The notes below the pieces were generated by a model that was given only the letters and a program-made list of their open reading frames with translations, made no database searches and was not told the origin of the DNA. A stretch of 64,000 bases of DNA from CAKKQX01 sp963734595 (GTDB taxonomy: Bacteria; Pseudomonadota; Gammaproteobacteria; Burkholderiales; SG8-41), in assembly GCA_963734595.1 (NCBI GenBank), contig CAVTHV010000014.1, forward strand, positions 1 to 64,000, given 5' to 3'. Below, one piece after another: positions 50,619 through 59,804 of the stretch; within the stretch, counting starts at the first letter, position 1; each line of letters opens with the position of its first letter. Made by a program: the position numbers and the translations under genes.

Positions 50619-51176
50619 CGGCGCCCACATCGCTGAAGCGCGCCGCTATTCTCCCGCCGGGCAGGTGCCGGTGCTGTTGGTGGATGACATGCCGGTGTGG
50701 GACTCGCTGGCCATCTGTGAAACCGTCGCCGAACTGTTCCCCGAAAAGCAGCTGTGGCCGGCGGATCCCGGCGCGCGGCAGGTGGCGCGCTCGATCTGCG
50801 CCGAAATGCACGCCGGCTTCCGCGCGCTGCGCGGCGCGATGCCGATGAATATCCGCGCCAGCCTTCCCGGCAAGGGCATGAGCGCCGACGTGCAGCGGGA
50901 CATCGATCGTATCTCCGCGATCTGGCAGTCGTGCCGCGAGCGTTTTGGCGGACAGGGCGGGATGTTGTTCGGCCGTTTACCGTGGCTGACGCTTACTATG
51001 CACCGGTGGTGATGCGCTTCGTGACCCACGCAGTGGCGTTGCCGCCGGCAGCCCAGGCCTACGCCGACGCGGTGTGCGCGCTGCCCGCGGTGCAGGAATG
51101 GGTGATGGCGGCGCGGCGCGAAACCGCATTCGTTGCGGCGGACGAACCGTATGCAAGCGCGAAAGGTGAATCGTGA
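50500..51176 (+). CDS. Glutathione S-transferase family protein, one frame break
   Basis: The N-terminal thioredoxin-fold domain begins LKLVIGNKNYSSWSMRPW with the Ser-rich active site, and QVPVLLVDDMPVWDSLAICE contains the cis-Pro and GSH gamma-Glu site. The helical C-terminal domain ends ALPAVQEWVMAARRE. One missing base near 50972 breaks the frame before TVADAYYAPVVMRFVTH. Restored length is about 226 residues. The substrate is unknown. The last residues (AKGES) and stop come from the left arm of hairpin H11. Confidence 0.85.
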
Positions 51177-51274
51177 AACGTGAAACGAAGATCTCCGCTT
51201 CTTCCTTGTCGGGGAAGGGGCCAAGGAGCGAGCGGGGTTCACGATTCACGTTTCACGATTCACCGTTCACCGCT
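51164..51274. repeat. Hairpin with 7-nt tandem-unit arms (site H11)
   Basis: The left arm (51164-51190) has GTGAATC and GTGAAAC units. The right arm (51237-51274) has ATTCACG, TTTCACG and GTTCACC units. The loop is about 45 bases. It overlaps the GST stop codon and ends 3 bases before the cca ATG. The units match H4, 43 kb away. Confidence 0.85.
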
Positions 51275-51276
51275 CC

Positions 51277-52383
51277 ATGAAAATCTATTCAGTAGGCGGC
51301 GCGGTCCGCGACGAACTGCTGGGCTTGCCGGTAAAGGACCGCGACTACGTCGTGGTCGGCGCCGGTCCGGAGGAAATGGTCAGGCTCGGCTTCAGGCCGG
51401 TCGGCAAGGATTTCCCGGTTTTCCTGCATCCGCAGACTCACGAGGAATATGCGCTGGCGCGCACCGAGCGCAAGATGGCGCGCGGCTATCACGGATTCGA
51501 GTTTTTCGCCGCGCCGGAAGTGACGCTGGAACAGGACCTGGCGCGGCGCGATCTGACCATCAACGCCATTGCAAAGGACGAGCACGGCGGCATCATCGAT
51601 CCCTTCGACGGCGCGGCGGACCTCAAGGCTCGCGTGCTGCGCCACGTCAGCCCGGCGTTTGCCGAGGACCCGGTGCGCATCCTGCGCGTGGCGCGCTTCG
51701 CGGCGCGCTTCGGTTTCGGGATCGCGCCGGAAACGCAGGCGCTGATGCGCAAAATGGTGCAGGAGGGAGAGGCCGATGCGCTGGTCGCCGAGCGCGTATG
51801 GCAGGAAGTGGCGCGCGGACTGATGGAGCGCAAGCCGTCGCGCATGTTCGAGGTGCTGCGCGAATGCGGCGCGCTGGCCCGCGTCATGCCCGAGATCGAT
51901 GCGCTGTTCGAATCCGGCGGCGCGACCGCGGCGTTTCACGCGTTGGATGCGGCGGCGCAGGCGCAGGGTTCGCTTGAAGTGCGTTTCGCCGCGCTGGCGC
52001 GCGCGCTCGATCCGCTTGCGGCCGAAGCGCTGGCCGACCGCATGCGTGCGCCGGCCGCATGTCGCGACCTTGCGCTGCTCACGGCGCGTCATGCCAACGC
52101 GATCGCCGATGCCGCGCAGCTCGATGCCGCAGGCCTGCTCGAATTGCTCGATGCAGCCGATGCCTGGCGCCGGCCGGAGCGGTTTTCCGAACTGGCCGCG
52201 GCGGCGCTGGCCGGCGAGCCCGGGGCCGATGCCGCGCATTCCCGGCTGGATCGCGCGCTGCGCGCGGCGCAGGCGGTCAAAGCCGGCGACATTGCGCGCG
52301 CGGCCGGCAATCCGGCGGAGATCCGCAGCCGCATCGACGCGGCGCGGCTCGAGGCGGTGCGCGGCGCGCTCGATGCCCAATAA
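51277..52383 (+). CDS. cca: CCA tRNA nucleotidyltransferase (no HD domain)
   Basis: This enzyme adds or repairs the 3' CCA of tRNAs. Class II nucleotidyltransferase motifs are YSVGGAVRDELLG, KDRDYVVVGAGPEE, ARRDLTINAIA and EDPVRILRVARFAARF. Length is 368 residues, shorter than the 412-residue E. coli form because the C-terminal HD phosphohydrolase domain is absent, as in several other betaproteobacteria. The frame is clean. Confidence 0.95.
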   Translation: MKIYSVGGAVRDELLGLPVKDRDYVVVGAGPEEMVRLGFRPVGKDFPVFLHPQTHEEYALARTERKMARGYHGFEFFAAPEVTLEQDLARRDLTINAIAKDEHGGIIDPFDGAADLKARVLRHVSPAFAEDPVRILRVARFAARFGFGIAPETQALMRKMVQEGEADALVAERVWQEVARGLMERKPSRMFEVLRECGALARVMPEIDALFESGGATAAFHALDAAAQAQGSLEVRFAALARALDPLAAEALADRMRAPAACRDLALLTARHANAIADAAQLDAAGLLELLDAADAWRRPERFSELAAAALAGEPGADAAHSRLDRALRAAQAVKAGDIARAAGNPAEIRSRIDAARLEAVRGALDAQ

Positions 52384-52395
52384 AGCAAACGGCGT

Positions 52396-52430
52396 AGCCA
52401 CGAGGACACAGAGGTCACAAAGTGAAAACA
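52396..52430. repeat. CACAGAG-type single-arm repeat
   Basis: GCCACGAGGACACAGAGGTC and following bases contain approximate 9-nt units with a CACAGAG core. Two longer copies are at 54943 and 57121. The rest of the 172-base gap between cca and the next GST shows no gene. Confidence 0.5.
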
Positions 52431-52555
52431 AAGCGATGCATCTCTATGATTCTCATGTTCATCAAAACATGATAATCTTCGATCTTACTCCTGTCTATGC
52501 CTCTTTGCTCTTGACGCAGCTTTCACAATCGTGACATTCGACAACAGGAGCCGCC

Positions 52556-53173
52556 ATGATCGATCTCTATACCTGGACCACGCCCAACGGCCGCAAGGTT
52601 TCCATCATGCTGGAGGAATGCGGCCTGCCGTACACGGTGCATCCGGTCAACATCGGCCAGGGCGATCAGTTCAAGCCGGAGTTCGTCGCGATCAACCCCA
52701 ACAGCAAGATTCCGGCGATCGTCGATTCCGACGGGCCCGACGGCAGGCCGTACGCGATGATGGAATCCGGCGCAATCCTGCTCTACCTCGCCGGCAAGAC
52801 CGGCAAATTCCTGCCGCAATCCGTGCGCGGCAAGTACGACGCCATGCAATGGCTGATGTTCCAGATGGGCGGCGTCGGCCCGATGTTCGGCCAGGTCCAT
52901 CATTTTCTGCGCTCCGCCAAGGAGATGGTGCCGTATGCGATCGAGCGCTACACGAAGGAAACCCGGCGGCTTTACGGCGTGCTCAACGACCGTCTCAAGA
53001 GCCACGAATATCTGGCCGATGAGTATTCGATCGCCGACATCGCGACGTATCCATGGGTGGCGCGCTTCGAATGGCACAAGACCGATCTTGCGGACTACCC
53101 GCAGGTGAAGCGCTGGTTCGACAAGCTGTCAGCGCGGCCCGCGGTGCAGCGCGGGATGAAGGTGCCGGCGTAA
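52556..53173 (+). CDS. Glutathione S-transferase, YfcG/Ure2-like
   Basis: The protein starts MIDLYTWTTPNGRKVSIML, the TPNGxKV motif of nu-class (YfcG/YghU) enzymes, which have disulfide-bond oxidoreductase activity with glutathione. NPNSKIPAIVDSD contains the cis-Pro, and ESGAILLYLAGKTGKFLP is typical. The C-terminal domain includes YSIADIATYPWVARF. Length is 205 residues in a clean frame. It follows cca after a gap of 172 bases. Confidence 0.92.
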   Translation: MIDLYTWTTPNGRKVSIMLEECGLPYTVHPVNIGQGDQFKPEFVAINPNSKIPAIVDSDGPDGRPYAMMESGAILLYLAGKTGKFLPQSVRGKYDAMQWLMFQMGGVGPMFGQVHHFLRSAKEMVPYAIERYTKETRRLYGVLNDRLKSHEYLADEYSIADIATYPWVARFEWHKTDLADYPQVKRWFDKLSARPAVQRGMKVPA

Positions 53174-53277
53174 GCGAAGGATGAGCGGATGACGATGGAC
53201 GAGGGAAAGCCCCGTCTCCCTCATTGGGGAGAGGGCGCGGCGAGGAACGATGGTCGCCCGCGGCGGTCCAGCAAACC

Positions 53278-53797
53278 TTATTTCGGCGGCGCGGGGAACG
53301 AAACCACCGGCCCTTTGGGCGTCTGGTCGGGCGGGAGATAAGTTGGTGCCGCTTCGCCGGCCGGACCCAGGTGCCGGATGAACCGGTATAGCGCGCGCAA
53401 GTCGGCCTGCGTCATGTCGCGCAGCGCAAACCAGGGCATGGGCGGACGCATTTGCGCGGTGTGCGCGACCTTGATCCACTGCTCCTCAGTGAGCTTCTGC
53501 ATGTATAGCCTCAGATTGGCGGGGTAGGTCGTTCCCCACGGGCCGTGCCAGCCGAGCCGATCGCCGACGAGCCAGTCTTTTTCGGGAACGTTGCCGCCGG
53601 ACTGGGCATAGCCGGGCGTGTGGCAGTCGTTGCAGCCGGCGATCCGCGCCACGTATCTTCCCCGCTCGACGAGCTTCGCATCCGAAGGCTTGGCTTTCAC
53701 AGCCGCCTGCGGCTGCTTCCGCAACGGCGCAGGGCGCGAATACGCCGGTCAGGACCAGGAGGCCCGCCGATAGCCAGAGGCGCAATGCTGACATCAT
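53278..53797 (-). CDS. Periplasmic monoheme c-type cytochrome, one frame break
   Basis: A signal peptide starts at ATG 53797 (LRLWLSAGLLVLTGVFAP). One extra base near 53712 shifts into the frame with VERGRYVARIAGCNDCHTPG, which holds the single heme motif CNDCH. Further parts are PANLRLYMQKLTEEQWIKV and MTQADLRALYRFIRHLGP, as in cytochromes associated with dehydrogenases. A Met in PPMPWF could be the sixth ligand. Restored length is about 172 residues. No partner oxidoreductase is adjacent apart from the alcohol dehydrogenase upstream. Confidence 0.85.
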
Positions 53798-53938
53798 GTT
53801 TTTCTCCCTGAAAAATGTTTTGGTTATGCGCGTTGCAACGGCTGTTTTTCCAGGCGCCGCTGTTAACGCGGCAGGAACTTTACTGCACAATCAAGGCGTT
53901 CTTCAAGGGGGCGTCAGACAAAGGCCGCAATCCGGTTG

Positions 53939-54934
53939 TCACCGGATCGCGCCCGGCACCAGTACCGCCGCGCCGGTGATCTTCCCTTCGCGCAGCCGTG
54001 TCAGCGCCTCATTGGCCTGGGCCAGATCGAAGGTTTCGGTCGAGGTGCGCACCGGCACTTGCGGCGCAAGCTTCAGGAATTCCTCGCCGTCGCGGCGCGT
54101 GAGGTTCGCCACCGAGCGAATGCTGCGCTCGCCCCACAGCAGGTCGTAGGAAAACGCCGGGATGTCGCTCATGTGGATGCCGGCGCACACCACCGTGCCG
54201 CCTTTGCGCGTGGCGCGCAGCGCCTGCGGCACGAGCGCGCCGACCGGCGCGAAAATGATCGCGGCGTCGAGTGGCTCGGGCGGTGCGGCCGTCGCGTCGC
54301 CGGCCCATGTTGCGCCGAGTCCGCGCGCGAACTGTTGTGCTTCGACGTCGCCGGGCCGCGTAAACGCATAAAGCTCGCGTCCCTGATGACGCGCGACCTG
54401 GGCGACGATATGCGCGGCGGCGCCGAAGCCGTAGATGCCGAGGCGCTTTGCGTCGCCGGCCATGACGAGTGAACGGTAGCCGATCAACCCCGCGCACAGC
54501 AGCGGCGCCGCGGCAACGTCGTCGTATGCATCGGGAAGCGCAAAACAATAGCGCTGGTCGGCGAGCGTGTATTCGGCGTAGCCGCCGTCGAGGTGATAGC
54601 CGGTGAAGCGCGCGTTGTCGCACAGGTTTTCCCGGCCGCTCGCGCAGTAGCGGCAGGTGCCGCAGGTGTAGCCGAGCCACGGCACGCCGACGCGGTCGCC
54701 GATCCTGAAACGTTCTACTGCGTCACCGATTTCGGCGACGACGCCGACGATCTCATGTCCGGGGACGATCGGCAGCTTGCCGCCGGCCAGATCGCCGTCG
54801 ACGACGTGCAGGTCGGTGCGGCACACGCCACAGGCGTGGACCTTGATCAGCACCTGCCCGGCTGCGGGCCGGGGCAGCGGCAGCTCCGCGAGGTGCAGTG
54901 CGCGGCGCGGCGCATCGAGCAGCATCGCTTTCAT
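53939..54934 (-). CDS. Zinc-dependent alcohol dehydrogenase family protein
   Basis: This medium-chain dehydrogenase of 331 residues has catalytic zinc ligands in HACGVCRTDLHVV and GHEIVGVV, and structural zinc cysteines in CGTCRYCASGRENLC. The nucleotide-binding loop is IYGFGAAAHIVAQVA, the variant found in the AdhA group. The substrate is unknown. The frame is clean. Confidence 0.93.
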   Translation of the reverse strand: MKAMLLDAPRRALHLAELPLPRPAAGQVLIKVHACGVCRTDLHVVDGDLAGGKLPIVPGHEIVGVVAEIGDAVERFRIGDRVGVPWLGYTCGTCRYCASGRENLCDNARFTGYHLDGGYAEYTLADQRYCFALPDAYDDVAAAPLLCAGLIGYRSLVMAGDAKRLGIYGFGAAAHIVAQVARHQGRELYAFTRPGDVEAQQFARGLGATWAGDATAAPPEPLDAAIIFAPVGALVPQALRATRKGGTVVCAGIHMSDIPAFSYDLLWGERSIRSVANLTRRDGEEFLKLAPQVPVRTSTETFDLAQANEALTRLREGKITGAAVLVPGAIR

Positions 54935-54942
54935 ATAAATTC

Positions 54943-54991
54943 AGCCACAGAGAACACAGAGAGCACAGAGATTACAGAGAAACCGAGAACG
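54943..54991. repeat. CACAGAG-type single-arm tandem repeat
   Basis: Five approximate 9-nt units of the form NNACAGAGA start 8 bases upstream of the alcohol dehydrogenase ATG. No complementary arm is nearby. The remaining bases to 55100 hold no gene. Confidence 0.7.
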
Positions 54992-55100
54992 ATATTATTT
55001 CGATACGGATCATATTTCGTTGTTCTTCCTCAGCGACCCCTTTGACTAAAGTATTTCAGCTGATGATCTTGGGCGGTTTAATAGGGAGTGTGGGCGCTTC

Positions 55101-56274
55101 TTATAACGCATGGCTTTTGTCGCCGCTGCGGAATCCGAGCAGCGGCGGCGTGACGCCTTTGCCGAGCGCGATCACCTTGAACAGCTCGCCCATCTCGGCC
55201 GGGGAGAGCAGTTGCTGCGCCTGCGCGGCGAGCGGCGCATAAGCGCGCACATCGGTCGCCGGCGTCGCGCCGAGCAGATCGGTGATGCCGCAGTTGATCA
55301 GAAACTGCGCCTGGGTCGTGTAGCCGAGGATGTCGAGGCCGCCGGCGGCACCCGCATCGGCAATGGCGCTGAAGTCGACATGGGCCGTGATGTCCTGCAG
55401 TCCCACCAGGCACAGCGGGTCGGCGTGCGCGTGATGGCGGTAATGGCACATCAGCGTGCCGCGGGAGCGCTGCGGATGATAGAACTCGCGCGCCGGAAAG
55501 CCGTAGTCGATGAACAGCATCGCGCCGTGCCGCAGGATGCGCGCGAAGCTTTTCACGAATGCGCGCGCCGCCAGATGGATTTCTGTTTCGTAGTCGTCCG
55601 GCAACCCGAGCTTTTCGGCAGCGGCCAGCAGCGCGCCGCTGGCGTTGCGGTAGCCGCGCGCGAGAGGTTTGCCGTTTTGTCCGCCGGTGATGCCCATTTC
55701 CTCGATCGCGCCGCCATGCGTGCGCACGATATGCACCGGAATGGCGTCGAGCACCTCGTTGCCGATGATGATGCCGTCGAAGTGTGGCGGCAGCACATCG
55801 AGCCATTGCACCTTGCCGGCTTGCTGCGGCGCGCGCGCGGCGAGGCGCTCGCGCTGGCGCTCGCGCAGATCGGCGCTGACCTCGAGGATGAAGTAGTTGT
55901 CCGGCATCCGGCCCAGCGCGGCGAGCTCGGTCGAGCAGGCTGCAGGCGAGGGCGCCGCTGCCGGCGCCGATTTCCACCACGTCGGTCAGGCCGCGACCGA
56001 TCAACTCGGCGAGCTGGCGCGCCAGGCAGCGGCCGAACAGCGGCGACAGCTCCGGTGCGGTGATGAAATCGCCGTCGCGGCCCAGTTTGCGGCTGCCCGC
56101 GCTGTAATAGCCGAGACCCGGCGCATAAAGCGCGAGCTCCATGTAGCGGGCAAAGCTGATCCAGCCGCCGGCAGCGGCGATTTCCCCGGCGATCAGCGCC
56201 GCAAGCTGGTCGCTGACCGCCTGCGCTTCGGGGGAAGCTGGCGGCAGATGCGCGAGAGAGGACGGGAGATTCAC
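55101..56274 (-). CDS. SAM-dependent methyltransferase, MidA/NDUFAF7 family, one frame break
   Basis: This family in mitochondria methylates a complex I subunit; the bacterial role is unproven. Conserved parts are ISFARYMELALYAPGLGYYS, DFITAPELSPLFGRCLARQ, VVEIGAGSGALACSLLD, GNEVLDAIPVHIV and LFIDYGFPAREFYHP. One extra base near 55930 breaks the frame before RMPDNYFILEVSADLRERQ. GTG 56274 (NLPSSLAHLPPAS) is the likely start; an ATG at 56331 in frame adds residues not typical of the family. Length is about 390 residues. It is divergent from the pteridine reductase gene. Confidence 0.9.
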
Positions 56275-56357
56275 GCTCCGGATAATGAGCGAATACGTTA
56301 GAATAAACAATATGCTGTGAGCGGCCCGCACTGCTCGTAGTGCCGCTCATTTCCCTT

Positions 56358-57117
56358 ATGACGAACCACACCCACCTCGAAGGCAAGGTCGTGCTGATTA
56401 CCGGCGGCGCCAAGCGCGTCGGCGCGGCGATCTGCCGCCGGCTGCATGCCGCGGGCGCCAATCTGGTGGTGCATTACCGCAGTTCGGCGGCCGAGGCGCG
56501 CGCGCTGAAGACGGAACTCAACGCGCAGCGCGCCGGCTCGGTGGCGCTGGTGCAGGCCGATTTGCTGAAGCTCAGCGCGCTGGCGGGGCTCATCAAGGAA
56601 ACGGTGAAAGCGTTCGGGCAGCTCGATGCGCTGATCAACAATGCATCGAGCTTTTATCCGACGCCGGTGGGCGAAGTGACCGAAAAGGCCTGGGACGATC
56701 TGATCGGCACCAATCTCAAGGCGCCGCTGTTCCTGGCGCAGGCCGCGGCGCGCGAGTTGAAGAAAGCGCACGGCTGCATCGTCAACATCGTCGACATCCA
56801 CGCCGAGTTTCCGATGAAAAACTACGTCGTGTATACGGCGGCGAAAGGCGGGCTGCTGGCGCTGACGCGCTCGCTCGCGCGCGAACTCGGGCCCGAGGTG
56901 CGCGTCAACGGCGTCGCGCCCGGCACCATCCTGTGGCCGGACGACGACAGCTGGAAGGACGAGGTGTCGCGCCAGCGTATCATCCACCAGACGACGTTGA
57001 AGCGCATCGGCGAGCCCGACGACATCGCCAAGGCGGTGGAATTCCTGATCGCGTCAGCGCCCTTACGTGACGGGGCAGGTGCTCGCGGTCGACGGCGGCA
57101 GGAGCGTCAACCTTTAA
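56358..57117 (+). CDS. Pteridine reductase (FolM/PTR1-type SDR), one frame break
   Basis: This short-chain dehydrogenase carries the TGxxxRxG motif (ITGGAKRVGAAICRRL) of pteridine reductases, in place of TGxxxGxG. It reduces dihydromonapterin or biopterin-type pterins. NNASSFYPTPVGEV and the YxxxK active site in YVVYTAAKGGLLAL are present. One extra T near 57063 breaks the C-terminus; restored it reads SAPYVTGQVLAVDGGRSVNL. Length is about 252 residues. Position before ttcA is seen in other betaproteobacteria. Confidence 0.92.
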
Positions 57118-57120
57118 ATG

Positions 57121-57183
57121 CAGCCACAGAGAACACAAGAACGCAAAGGACGCGAAGGAGACGCAAATGGACGCGAAGGAAGC
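57121..57183. repeat. CACAGAG-type single-arm tandem repeat
   Basis: Starting 3 bases after the pteridine reductase stop, units drift from CCACAGAG to ACGCAAAGG and ACGCGAAGG over about 63 bases. It lies in the 136-base gap before ttcA. No complementary arm is found. Confidence 0.65.
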
Positions 57184-57253
57184 AGGTCACAAGACCATTG
57201 ACCATGGATTTTTCTGTGCTGTCTCTCGTGGTAAACGCATTTCGGAATCGAAC

Positions 57254-58113
57254 ATGAACGCGCCGGACCTTAACCTGAAGCCGAAAGAAGTCTACGAGGC
57301 GAACAAGCTCGCCAAGCGCCTGCGCCGGCAGGTCGGGCAGGCGATCGTCGATTTCGACATGATCCGCGACGGCGACCGGGTGATGGTGTGCCTGTCGGGC
57401 GGCAAGGACAGCTACGCGCTGCTCGACGTCCTGATGCGCCTGCGGGAACGCGCGCCGGTCAGCTTCGAACTCATTGCGGTCAACCTCGACCAGAAGCAGC
57501 CGGGTTTCCCGGCGCACGTGCTGCCCGATTACCTGACTCGACTCGGCGTGCCGTTCCACATCGAGGAGCAGGACACCTACAGCGTGGTGAAGCGCGTGAT
57601 TCCCGAAGGCAAGACCATGTGCTCGCTGTGCTCGCGGCTGCGGCGCGGCGTGCTCTACCGCGTGGCGGGCGAACTCGGGGCGACCAAAATCGCGCTCGGC
57701 CATCACCGCGACGACATCCTGGAAACGTTTTTCCTCAACCTGTTCTACGGCGGCAAGCTGAAGACGATGCCGCCCAAGCTGGTGTCGGACGACGGCAGGC
57801 ATGTCGTGATCCGTCCGCTCGCCTACTGCAAGGAGGAGGACCTTGCGGAATACGCGGCAATCAAACAATTCCCGATCATTCCGTGCACCTGTGCGGCTCG
57901 CAGGAAAACCTGCAAGCGCAAGGAAGCGAAGGCGCTGCTGCGCGAGTGGGAGAAGCGCCATCCGGGGCGGGTCGAGACCATCCTCACCGCCTCCAGAACG
58001 TGCGGCCGTCGCATCTTCTGGACCGCGCGCTGTTCGATTTTGCCGCGGTGGCCGCCAACGGGACCGTGCCGGAGGAGGGTGACAGAGCCTTCGACCCGCC
58101 GGAGGATTTGTAA
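57254..58113 (+). CDS. ttcA: tRNA 2-thiocytidine(32) synthetase TtcA, frame breaks near the end
   Basis: This iron-sulfur PP-loop enzyme thiolates C32 of tRNA. The ATP-binding motif is VCLSGGKDSYALLDVL, cluster-associated cysteines are in KTMCSLCSRLRRGVL, and GHHRDDILETFFLNLFYGG is typical. A compensating deletion and insertion near 57893-57917 hide NLCGSQENLQRKE, and a missing C near 57990 hides the end, which restored reads LQNVRPSHLLDRALFDF. ATG 57254 (NAPDLNLKPKEVYEANKL) was chosen; in-frame codons before it lie in the CACAGAG repeat. Length is about 287 residues. Confidence 0.94.
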
Positions 58114-58212
58114 TAAGTCAACAAAAACAACGGCTTAAAGTTTGTTTGGCTGGGGTTTTAGGGCTTCAACAGGTTTGTCAAAATAATTTTGTCATGGTAA
58201 TCTTTCAAACAT

Positions 58213-58479
58213 ATGAATTGCGCAGAACGCCTCGTCGCCATTTTCGGGAGCCAAGCCGAAGTCGCCCGCCGCTTCCGTCTCGACCGCGCCGTCGTCAACA
58301 ACTGGGTCAAGTCCGGTTATGTGCCGGCGCGCTGGGCGATGGAAGTCGAGCACGTCACCGATGGCCAGGTCAGCGCGGTCGAGGTTCTCAACGAGGCCAC
58401 CGCCATCAAGCCGATCCGGCTCAAGTCGCGGCCGGATGGCGAGACTTTTTTCGAAGCTACTCTTTCTGGGAGTGACACG
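58213..58479 (+). CDS. Small Cro/YdaS-like helix-turn-helix protein (frame runs into next gene)
   Basis: About 75 residues match a Cro-like HTH fold: LVAIFGSQAEVARRFRLDRA then VVNNWVKSGYVPARWAMEVE, where the second helix recognises DNA. Such proteins act as phage-type regulators or antitoxin-like repressors. There is no stop between this frame and the aminotransferase: the same frame passes a Shine-Dalgarno-like GGGAG and the ATG at 58480. A TGA exists one base out of frame at the expected ATGA junction (58480-58483 region), so an indel may have removed the separation. The upstream gap (58114-58212) is AT-richer than its surroundings. Confidence 0.65.
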
Positions 58480-59740
58480 ATGAACAAATATGCGCCTGCA
58501 AAACGCATCAGCTCTTTCCACCCGCCACGCCGGACACTGATGGGCCCGGGGCCGACGGAAATCCATCCGCGCGTGCTCACCACCATGAGCCAGCCCGCCA
58601 TCGGCTATCTCGATCCGGTGTTCGTCGAGATGATGGAGGAGCTGAAGTCGCTGTTGCGCTACACCTACCAGACCAAAAACCCGCTGACCTTCCCGATATC
58701 GGGACCGGGCACGGTCGGCATGGAGTACTGCTTCGTCAACATGGTGAAGCCCGGCGACAAGGTGATCGTGTGCCGCAACGGCGTGTTCGGCGGACGCATG
58801 ATCGAAAACGTCGAGCGTGCCGGCGGCACTGCCGTCGTCGTCGAGGACAAGTGGGGCGAGCCCGTCGACCCGCAGAAACTCGAAGACGCGCTCAAGAAAA
58901 ATCCCGATGCCCGCGTCGTCGCGTTCGTTCACGCCGAGACGTCGACCGGCGTGCTAGTCCGACGCCAAGACTCTGGTCCAAATCGCGCACAAGCACAACG
59001 CGCTGACCATCGTCGATGCCGTGACCTCGCTCGGCGGCTCCCCGGTGCTGGCCGACGAATGGAATTTCGATGCGGTTTATTCCGCCAGCCAGAAATGCCT
59101 GTCGTGCACGCCGGGCCTGTCGCCGGTGTCGTTCTCCGAGCGCGTGGTCGATTACGTCAAGGCGCGCAAGGACAAGATCCACAGCTGGTTCATGGACATG
59201 AACCTGCTGCTCGGCTACTGGGGCGAGACCACCCGCACCTACCATCACACCGCGCCGACCAACTCGCTGTATGCGCTGCACGAAGCGCTGCTGCTGATCT
59301 ACGAGGAAGGCCTGGAAAATGCCTGGGCCCGCGTGCGGCGCGACCACATCGCGCTGAAGGCCGGCATTGAAGCCATGGGCCTGAAGTTCTTCGTCAAGGA
59401 ACAGTTCCAGATCCCGCAGATGAACGCGGTGCAGTGCCCCGAGGGCGTGAACGAGGCGGAAGTGCGCAAGCGCCTGCTCTCCGAGTTCAGTATTGAAATC
59501 GGCGCCGGCCTCGGCCCGCTTGCCGGCAAGATCTGGCGTTTCGGCCTGATGGGCTATTCGTGCCGTCCCGCCAACGTGATGCTGTGCCTGTCGGCGCTGG
59601 GTTCCGTGCTCGATGACATGGGTTACCAGGTGCAGGTCGGCGATGCCGAAGCCGCGGCGCATGGCGCTTATGCCGCGATGCACGCCGAGGCCGCCCAGTT
59701 CAAGAAGAAGGGCGCGCCGGCGAAAAAAGCCGCTGCCTGA
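58480..59740 (+). CDS. Class V aminotransferase, alanine-glyoxylate type, one frame break
   Basis: This is a PLP enzyme of the AGXT/SPT branch. RTLMGPGPTEIHPRVLTTM, VFVEMMEELKSLLRYTYQT and FPISGPGTVGMEYC are typical; the PLP lysine lies in YSASQKCLSCTPG. IWRFGLMGYSCRPANVML is the C-terminal substrate region. One extra base near 58953 breaks the frame between HAETSTGVL and SDAKTLVQIAHKHNALTIVD. Length is about 420 residues with a Lys/Ala-rich tail (KKKGAPAKKAAA). It probably transfers amino groups between glyoxylate and alanine or serine. Confidence 0.9.
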
Positions 59741-59761
59741 CGGTTCCCGCGTTTCGCAATG

Positions 59762-59793
59762 ACCGGCCGCCGCGTGCGGCCGGTTTCATTTTG
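59762..59793 (+). terminator. Intrinsic terminator after the aminotransferase
   Basis: A stem of ACCGGCCGC pairs with GCGGCCGGT across a short CGCGT loop and is followed by TTCATTTT. It is placed between the convergent aminotransferase and mgtE genes and may serve the plus strand. Confidence 0.8.
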
Positions 59794-59804
59794 GGCGCCG
59801 CGTT

